Origin: Rhizobium sp.
GTDB taxonomy: Bacteria; Pseudomonadota; Alphaproteobacteria; Rhizobiales; Rhizobiaceae
DNA: 25,413 nucleotides
NCBI GenBank assembly: GCA_003527225.1
Contig: DPXQ01000129.1
Coordinates: 1-25,413, forward strand
Reading direction: 5' to 3'
Shown here: piece by piece, positions 6,922-12,166 of the stretch
How positions within the stretch are numbered: the stretch's first letter is position 1
Layout of the letters: each line of letters begins with the position of its first letter
Program-made: the position numbers and the translations under genes
The notes under the pieces: generated by a model
What the model was told of the DNA's origin: nothing
Seen by the model: the letters and a program-made list of their open reading frames with translations, nothing else
Database searches by the model: none

Positions 6922-7229
6922 GGCGGGCTACATCCAGACGCTTGGCGACGTTCTCGGGAAGCGATAGCCCTAGGCGCCGATCTGGTGATGAAGGAGATCA
7001 TCCGGCTCGGCCAGGTGCGGACCGCTTCGAACCAAAGCTGCAAGGAAAACGCTCGTCGAGTAGCTTGCCCGGCGTCATCGAACTTTTCATTGCGCGGCCG
7101 ATCGTGTCCTCGTCGATGATTACCAAGGAATTGAAGGTGAGCCATCGAGCAGCTCTCAATCTCGTCGCCGAGCTTGGCGTCCGTGAAGTGACGGGGCGAG
7201 GTAGTTTCCGCGCCTGGGGTTTAATTTGA
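6922..7229 (+). pseudogene. frameshifted remnant of an RHE_PE00001-family gene
   Basis: The last third (about 7017-7229) encodes ADRFEPKLQGKRSSSSLPG, then VIELFIARPIVSSSMITKEL and KVSHRAALNLVAEL up to RAWGLI, the C-terminus of the RHE_PE00001 family. It repeats the ending at 33-146: 38 compared codons differ at about 25 bases, mostly in third positions, so the copies are old paralogues. Upstream, a family-like segment (HPDAWRRSREAIALGADLVMKEIIRLGQ) is in another frame, so a frameshift lies near 7000-7020. The N-terminal part is replaced by the IstB fragment. An open frame from 6792 spans it by chance and is not credible as a protein. Confidence 0.55.
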
Positions 7230-7278
7230 GGTGGACGCACTTTTCGAGGATGAAATTTGTCACGTCTGCGTGTCCGGT

Positions 7279-7429
7279 GTCCTGGGACCAAGGACGGGTG
7301 AGATGCTGCGATGATATTCGAGCCACGCGATGACGAATTGAGGGATTTTACGCTCCTCGATCGCAGGTCCGAGTTCACGGCGTTGACATTGCAATGAACC
7401 ACATGTTTACCTGTCCTTGGTCAGAGGAC
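7279..7429. repeat. short inverted repeat pair, 7279-7295 and 7413-7429
   Basis: The 17-mer at 7279-7295, read on the minus strand, is GTCCTTGGTCCCAGGAC; the one at 7413-7429 is GTCCTTGGTCAGAGGAC. They match at 15 of 17 positions in opposite orientation, about 120 bp apart, and weaker similarity (CAT..., then GGACA spaced steps) continues on each side. They could be ends of a small decayed element. The 234 bp between the remnant and the wHTH gene otherwise hold only a weak promoter and a tandem repeat. Confidence 0.35.
7383..7411 (+). promoter_or_regulatory. weak promoter candidate for the wHTH-NTase-PP2C operon
   Basis: A consensus TTGACA at 7383-7388 is followed after 17 nt by TTTACC (7406-7411), a poor -10 element. 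Transcription would start near 7418, just before the AGAGGAC repeats, which would then form the leader. The -35 match is good, but the pairing is uncertain. Confidence 0.3.
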
Positions 7430-7450
7430 AGAGGACAGAGGACAGAGGAC
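7423..7450 (+). repeat. four perfect tandem copies of AGAGGAC
   Basis: Four exact 7-bp units run from 7423 to 7450 and continue into AGGAG (7451-7455), the Shine-Dalgarno sequence of the next gene, 8 nt before ATG 7464. Each unit contains a ribosome-site-like AGAGGA. The tract also pairs with CTGTCC at 7411-7416 to form a possible leader hairpin. Short perfect tandem repeats in this place can change length by slippage. Confidence 0.75.
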
Positions 7451-7463
7451 AGGAGCGCTTTCG

Positions 7464-8033
7464 ATGATGAAGAGCCAGGATGTGGTCGTCCTGCTCAAGC
7501 TGGCGAGCTTGGAGGACGGCGAGCAAGAGATCGGTCAGCAACCCGCACGGCATGGCGTGGCGACGGGAGAAGATCCCTATTCCGTGCGCGGCCTCGAGGC
7601 GGCGCTCGGAATCAGCAAGACCGAGGTCAGTGCTTCGATCAAGCGCAGTCTCGGTTCAGGCCTTGCCATCAAGGATAGGAAGTTCGGGCGGCCGAAGCCG
7701 AACCGGCGCCAGCTCCGCGAGTTCATCGTCCATGGTCTGAAGTTCGTCTTTCCCGCCAAGCCAGGCCCAATGCAGCGCGGTGTACCTACTGCATTTGCCG
7801 CGCCTGTGCTTCGGGAATCCCTTCATAGCGCCGGCAGCCTCATCAGTGTGTGGGCCTATGCGCGTGGCCAGGAAATGGGGCAATCGATCGAGCCGCTCTT
7901 CAAAACGGTCCCGGAAGCCGCGGAAAAGGACGAGCGCCTGTACGCCTATCTCGCGCTCACCGACGCCATCCGCATCGGCAATCAACGCGAAGCTAGTGTA
8001 GCCGCCAACCTGCTGACGGAGAGGTTGGGATGA
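7464..8033 (+). CDS. winged helix-turn-helix protein, antitoxin-like partner of the NTase
   Basis: This 189-residue protein has an N-terminal winged helix at roughly 35-75 (YSVRGLEAALGISKTEVSASIKRS broken over two helices, then a wing GLAIKDRKFGRPKPNRR). The rest holds FVFPAKPGPMQRGVPTAFAAPVL, a segment I recall from a family of HTH proteins encoded just upstream of nucleotidyltransferases, and a C-terminal helix with LTDAIRIGNQREASVAANLL. Such proteins probably act as DNA-binding regulators or antitoxins for the neighbouring enzyme. ATG 7464 has AGGAG 8 nt upstream; ATG 7467 is possible. The stop overlaps the next ATG (ATGA). The function is inferred from domain and position, not demonstrated for this family. 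Confidence 0.65.
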   Translation: MMKSQDVVVLLKLASLEDGEQEIGQQPARHGVATGEDPYSVRGLEAALGISKTEVSASIKRSLGSGLAIKDRKFGRPKPNRRQLREFIVHGLKFVFPAKPGPMQRGVPTAFAAPVLRESLHSAGSLISVWAYARGQEMGQSIEPLFKTVPEAAEKDERLYAYLALTDAIRIGNQREASVAANLLTERLG

Positions 8034-8731
8034 CGGTACAGGGCCAATTGAAGGAAATGCTGAAGGCCGTCGCCGTGGCGCTCGGCGACGAGCTTCGGGC
8101 GCGCCTCGTCTTTGTCGGTGGCTGTACGACCGCTCTCTACATTACCGATCCGATCACATTGGAAGGCGTCAGGGCGACCGACGATGTCGACTTGATCGTG
8201 GATCTCGCCGGTTTTGCGGAATGGGCGGAACTGATGGATCGGCTACGAGAGCGCGGTTTCGCAGAGGCAGCGGACGACAATGTCATCTGCCGCATGAGGC
8301 TTGGCGAGCTCAAGGTCGACTTCATGCCGGACGATGCGACGATCCTCGGCTTCAGCAATCGCTGGTATGCCAAAGGGGTTGAGACGGCGGTCCCGGCAAT
8401 GCTGGAGAAAGCGCTCGAGATCCGGCACCTCACGCCTCCTCTCTTCGTCGCGACGAAACTGGAGGCCTATCGCGGCCGTGGCGGAGGCGACCTCATCGGC
8501 AGTCGCGACACGGAGGACATCCTCTTGCTCGTTGACGGCCGCGAGGAGCTCGTGGAGGAGATCGCTGCGGCTGATCCCGAGATCCGAATCTATATCGCCG
8601 AGCAGATAACGGGCCTGCTGGCAGATCCCAACTTCGAGCATTTCCTTCAAGGAAATGTTCGGGGACCTGCAGGCCGTGCCGACATCGTCTACGAGCGCCT
8701 CGTCGAGATCAGCCGGTTGGACGGTCGCTGA
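8030..8731 (+). CDS. AbiEii-like nucleotidyltransferase
   Basis: This 233-residue protein has the pol-beta nucleotidyltransferase pattern: FVGGCTTAL (28-36) with GG at 30-31, then TDDVDLIVD (50-58) with metal-binding D52 and D54, and a later basic/acidic region KLEAYRGRGG ... RDTEDILLLVDG, which resembles the K-x-x-D/RDxxD part of AbiEii and related toxins. Such enzymes transfer nucleotides to tRNA acceptor ends or to proteins; the target here is unknown. It overlaps the wHTH gene by 4 nt, a normal antitoxin-toxin order, and is followed after 1 nt by the PP2C-like gene. A non-toxic nucleotidyltransferase role cannot be excluded. Confidence 0.7.
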   Translation: MTVQGQLKEMLKAVAVALGDELRARLVFVGGCTTALYITDPITLEGVRATDDVDLIVDLAGFAEWAELMDRLRERGFAEAADDNVICRMRLGELKVDFMPDDATILGFSNRWYAKGVETAVPAMLEKALEIRHLTPPLFVATKLEAYRGRGGGDLIGSRDTEDILLLVDGREELVEEIAAADPEIRIYIAEQITGLLADPNFEHFLQGNVRGPAGRADIVYERLVEISRLDGR

Positions 8732-8732
8732 C

Positions 8733-9461
8733 ATGGCGTTCGCGATCCAATGGCACTGTCAGCAGGGAACGAGAACCGCGGACAATCGCGACCACGTTGG
8801 TATCGGCATTCGCGGCGATTCAATCCTGTCAATCGTTCTCGATGGATCGACGGCAGGATCGGCCAGCGGTCTGTTTGCGCGCGAAATTGCGCGGCGCGTG
8901 GTCGACTGGTTCGTGACCACGGTCGCCGAGATCACCGCCGAGACCGTGACTGAACAGCTTCGCATGACACATGCCGTCCTTGCCGCGGACTTCAAGAAGG
9001 ACTCGGCAAGCTATGTCTTGGTGTATGCGGCAGCCGCGCTGCCTGCTATCGTGCTGCACGCAGGCGATTGCCTGCTTGGCCATCGCGATGCCGATGGACG
9101 GATATCATGGCTCTTGCAGCCTCATACGCTCGCGAATGCGCTCACGGCTGTTCCGCACGACGTTCTCGCGAAGTCGGACGCTCGGCACGTTCTCACACGA
9201 AGTTTCCGCTCTCGGAGCTTCATCGCTCCCGATCTGACGATGATCGACCTGCGGGATCAGACGTTGTTTGTCGCGACCGACGGATTCTGGGCAGACCTCG
9301 ATCTCGACGGGCAGAATGCCTTTGTTGAAGGGCGGTTTCCCTCGAATGACGCGGAGCGGGATGATCGCGGTGTTCTCTCCATTTCGAGAACAACAGCGAC
9401 GTCTTTGACCTCGGTCGCGGGCACCCACGCGCCGGAAAGCCTTTATTTGCGACGAACCTGA
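8733..9461 (+). CDS. PP2C-like Ser/Thr protein phosphatase
   Basis: This 242-residue protein follows the order of PP2C motifs: GTRTADNRDHVG (12-23) with D20, VLDGSTAG (35-42) with D37, LHAGDCLLG (108-116), ISWLLQPHTLAN (124-135), FVATDGFW (179-186) with D183, and ERDDRGVLSI (208-217) with D210/D211. The metal-binding aspartates are all present, so an active Mn/Mg-dependent phosphatase is likely. I start at ATG 8733, one base after the NTase stop, because the product then begins just before motif 1; a longer frame from 8655 overlaps the NTase. It is short at the C-terminus but complete in motifs. Its tight link to a wHTH-NTase pair is unusual, and its substrate could be a modified form of one of those proteins. 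Confidence 0.7.
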   Translation: MAFAIQWHCQQGTRTADNRDHVGIGIRGDSILSIVLDGSTAGSASGLFAREIARRVVDWFVTTVAEITAETVTEQLRMTHAVLAADFKKDSASYVLVYAAAALPAIVLHAGDCLLGHRDADGRISWLLQPHTLANALTAVPHDVLAKSDARHVLTRSFRSRSFIAPDLTMIDLRDQTLFVATDGFWADLDLDGQNAFVEGRFPSNDAERDDRGVLSISRTTATSLTSVAGTHAPESLYLRRT

Positions 9462-9616
9462 GAGGCCAGGGGCCCAGCAGATCAATAAATCATGTCAGAA
9501 AGTCCGAGTGTAGCGCGGAGATCGCAACATGATTTGTGACGCTGTGCCGCGCAAAGTGGCGATCCCTGACCTTCGCGACATGACGTACCAGGCTCCTCTT
9601 TCAATAAGATTGGCTC

Positions 9617-9704
9617 TTTCACTATTCAGTGAAAGCCTGCGTTCTGGTGAAATGCCTTGCCAATTTCACCAGAACGAGTTATTTCACTAGCCAATGAAAG
9701 CCTA
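9617..9704. promoter_or_regulatory. symmetrical putative operator before the AbiE pair
   Basis: A perfect 13-bp inverted repeat, GTTCTGGTGAAAT (9641-9653) and ATTTCACCAGAAC (9663-9675), is flanked by a 23-bp direct repeat: 9617-9639 and 9682-9704 match at 19 of 23 positions. The left copy is itself a palindrome (CTTTCACT-ATTC-AGTGAAAG, 9616-9635). Six TTTCAC/GTGAAA-type half sites result. The right copy covers ATG 9694. AbiEi antitoxins are known to repress their own promoter through inverted repeats, so this is the expected site. Confidence 0.6.
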
Positions 9705-10803
9705 TGAACGAATGAAAGAGATCGAACTCCAGCTTGCGGGCGCCCTGCGCCAGCAATTGGAAAGGATTCCTTCGCTCGAAATCCGCTCGATCGTGGCAGA
9801 GGCAGAGTTGCGGACGAACGGCTCCATGCGAGCGCAGCGCCCCGATGTGCTGGCCCAAGTTCGTATCCACAATCACGAAGTCACATTGGTCTGCGAGGTG
9901 AAGGAGCCGGCATACCCGCGACAGATCAGACAGGCCATCGATACGCTATCCCTCTACATAGCCAGGAGCGAAAACAAGGCCCTTCACGAGAGCATGGTTC
10001 CGCTCGTTGCTGCCTCGTGGCTTTCGCCCGAATCGCGCGAGATCTGCGCGGGGGCCGGAATGGGGTGGCTCGACCTGGCCGGCAACTGCCGCATCGCGTT
10101 CGACGGCGTCTTCATTGAACGGGAAACGGCAGAGCGCCCGAAGCCGGCCGCCCGCAACTATCGCGCCGTGTTCTCGCCAAAGGCTGGCCAGGTTCTACGC
10201 ACGCTTCTGCGCGATCCGGCGCGGACCTGGAGAGTGACCGAGCTTGCGGAGGCATCGGACGTCAGCCTTGGCCACGTCAGTAACGTCCGTTCAGCCCTGC
10301 GCGATCGTGAATGGGGGACCGTCGGTGAGGAGGGTCTCCACCTGACTGCGCCCGACGCTCTGCTCGACGCATGGCGTGATTCCTATGAGCCGGTCCGGGG
10401 CAAGCGAACGTCCTGGTACAGCATTCTCCATGGGCGGCAGTGGGAAGAGACGCTGCGTGAGGCATTGTGGAGGCCGCAAACCGAAGGGCATGCCATGCTT
10501 GGCGGGCTTTCGGCCGCGCAGTGGCTTGCGCCCTACATGCGCGGCAATACCACGACACTCTACGCCGATACCTCCGTGGTGCCGGAGCTGATCGAAACAC
10601 TCAAGTTGAAGTCAACCAAAAGCGGCGCCAATGTCGAGATTATCGAGCCCGATGATCCAGCTATCCTGAAGGAGCGCGTGGAGATTCCCGGCGCCCCACC
10701 CGTGTCGTCACCGGTTCTGACGTATCTAGACCTTTCGCAGCTCGACGATCGAGGGCGAGAGGCCGCCGATCATCTGAGAGAGAAGCTGCTAAAATGGCAT
10801 TAG
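9694..10803 (+). CDS. AbiEi-family antitoxin/regulator (type IV toxin-antitoxin)
   Basis: This 369-residue protein is like the large AbiEi-type antitoxins (COG4861). A winged helix lies at about 165-215 (AGQVLRTLLRDPARTW, then VTELAEASDVSLGHVSNVRSAL). The C-terminal half, with YSILHGRQWEETLREALW and GGLSAAQWLAPYMRG, is the AbiEi-type antitoxin domain. The N-terminus has RPDVLAQV (49-56) and LVCEVKEP (65-72), a spacing like PD-(D/E)xK nucleases. No Shine-Dalgarno precedes ATG 9694; an in-frame ATG at 9712 is an alternative, and a leaderless message is possible. The next gene starts inside its last codons. AbiEi normally represses the operon and neutralises AbiEii. Confidence 0.72.
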   Translation: MKAYERMKEIELQLAGALRQQLERIPSLEIRSIVAEAELRTNGSMRAQRPDVLAQVRIHNHEVTLVCEVKEPAYPRQIRQAIDTLSLYIARSENKALHESMVPLVAASWLSPESREICAGAGMGWLDLAGNCRIAFDGVFIERETAERPKPAARNYRAVFSPKAGQVLRTLLRDPARTWRVTELAEASDVSLGHVSNVRSALRDREWGTVGEEGLHLTAPDALLDAWRDSYEPVRGKRTSWYSILHGRQWEETLREALWRPQTEGHAMLGGLSAAQWLAPYMRGNTTTLYADTSVVPELIETLKLKSTKSGANVEIIEPDDPAILKERVEIPGAPPVSSPVLTYLDLSQLDDRGREAADHLREKLLKWH

Positions 10804-11651
10804 CGCCTGACCCACAATCTGCTGCCGACTATACCGATCGCGTCACCGAAGCGGTCAAATCCGCGCTCCTCGAGATTGGCCAGATCCTTGGCAGCTTCGA
10901 GGGCAAATTTGCCGTTGTCGGCGGCGCGGTTCCTTGGCTGCTCCTTCAGGCCGACGACATGCGGCATGTCGGCACGATCGACGTGGATTTGACGCTCAAT
11001 GCGGAAGCGCTCGGCGATGGCGAGTATGTTCGGCTCGTCGATGCCTTGATGAAAAACGGATACGCGCAAAGCGCCGACCACAAACGCTTTCAGCTTGTGC
11101 GTACGGTCGAGGCCGCGGATGGCGGCCCGCCTATCGAGGTGATCGTCGACTTTCTGATGCCGCGCGATGCTGAGATCGAGAAGAACATTCCGCCGATCCT
11201 GTCGGAGTTCGCGGTCCAGCGTGCATCCGGCGCCGAGCTCGCAATTCGCTTCCACCAGCTGACGGCAGTTGAAGGAGTAATGCCCGGCGGCGGCCGCAAC
11301 CGCGTCGAGATCGCGGTCGCTTCCATCCCGGCCCTGCTTGCCATGAAGGGACAGGCGCTTCTGCGGCGGAAGAAACGCAAGGACGCCTATGACGTCTACT
11401 ACTGCATTCGCAACTACGAAGGCGGGCCCGAGGCGCTGGCGGAGCTCTGCCGCCCTCTGCTTGAGATCAAGGAGGCGCGCGAGGGCTATCTGGGAATTGC
11501 CGAGAAATTCTCTGCCGAAGACATGATCGGACCGGTGTGGGTCCGCCAGTTCGTCGAGGGAACGCCGGCCATCGGTGATAGGACCCCGGAGCAGTGGCAG
11601 CGGGATGCCTTCGGTCAGGTGCAGGCCTGGATGGCCGCACTCGGCCTCTAG
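10794..11651 (+). CDS. AbiEii/AbiGii-family nucleotidyltransferase toxin
   Basis: This 285-residue protein carries the toxin motifs: VVGGAVPWLLL (41-51) with GG at 43-44, TIDVDLTLN (61-69) with metal-binding D63 and D65, VIVDFLMP with the third aspartate, and RRKKRKDAYDVYYCIRNY (about 195-212), the KDxYDxYY element of AbiEii. Characterised AbiEii-like enzymes block growth by adding nucleotides to tRNA. The start overlaps the AbiEi stop by 10 nt. Its TAG stop lies in CTAG, which also holds the stop of the convergent dinB remnant. The motifs look intact, so I expect an active toxin. Confidence 0.75.
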   Translation: MALAPDPQSAADYTDRVTEAVKSALLEIGQILGSFEGKFAVVGGAVPWLLLQADDMRHVGTIDVDLTLNAEALGDGEYVRLVDALMKNGYAQSADHKRFQLVRTVEAADGGPPIEVIVDFLMPRDAEIEKNIPPILSEFAVQRASGAELAIRFHQLTAVEGVMPGGGRNRVEIAVASIPALLAMKGQALLRRKKRKDAYDVYYCIRNYEGGPEALAELCRPLLEIKEAREGYLGIAEKFSAEDMIGPVWVRQFVEGTPAIGDRTPEQWQRDAFGQVQAWMAALGL

Positions 11652-12166
11652 ATAAGGCTAAGCTGGTCCTGACCGATCTCCCGGTCTTCATCAAAGGACG
11701 AGATCGTCACACCGATCAGGCGAATTCCCTTCTCGGTCGGAAATAGCGGCTCGAGCAAGCTGCACGCGATGCTTTCCACGTCGGATGCTGCACGCAGCGA
11801 CGTGCCCACGGTCCGGCTACGGGTGATCTGCCGGAAGTCGGCAAACTTGATCTTCAGCGTGACCGTCCGGCCGAGCAGGTTCTTCGCCTCGCAGTGGCGC
11901 CAGACCTTATCGACGAGCGGCGTCACTTCGGCACGCGCGGCCTGAAGATCGTGTATGTCGACGGCGAAGGTGTCCTCCGCTCCGACCGACTTTCGCGGTC
12001 GATCGGGCTGGACGGGGCGATCGTCGATCCCGCGCGCAATCCTGTAATACCAGGCACCGGCCTTGCCGAAATGCTCCTGCAGGAACGCCAGCGGCTTCGC
12101 CTTCAGGTCCGCTCCGGTCAAAATGCCGAGCCGCTCCATCTTTGCCGCCGTCGCCGGCCCCAACTG
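11648..12166 (-). pseudogene. dinB: dinB (DNA polymerase IV), 3' part only
   Basis: The minus strand encodes the C-terminal half of DNA polymerase IV, the error-prone Y-family enzyme: [19 protein letters not shown] (helix-hairpin-helix), [37 protein letters not shown], and the little-finger domain up to RLIGVTISSF and DQLSLI. Homology ends abruptly at about 12161-12166, one residue before the family's GPATAAKM; the catalytic palm and fingers are missing. The frame stays open to 12418 only because it runs antisense through dnaE2. The protein cannot be a polymerase. At the break the DNA continues, in the other direction, as the dnaE2 remnant. Confidence 0.8.

Noticed and set aside
6792..7229. 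145-residue hypothetical protein
   Set aside because: Three different frames here each show a piece of a known family; the continuous frame is a chance product of shifts.
7423..7450. CRISPR-like array
   Set aside because: Units are 7 bp with no spacers; it is a simple tandem repeat. No CRISPR array or cas gene was seen in the window.
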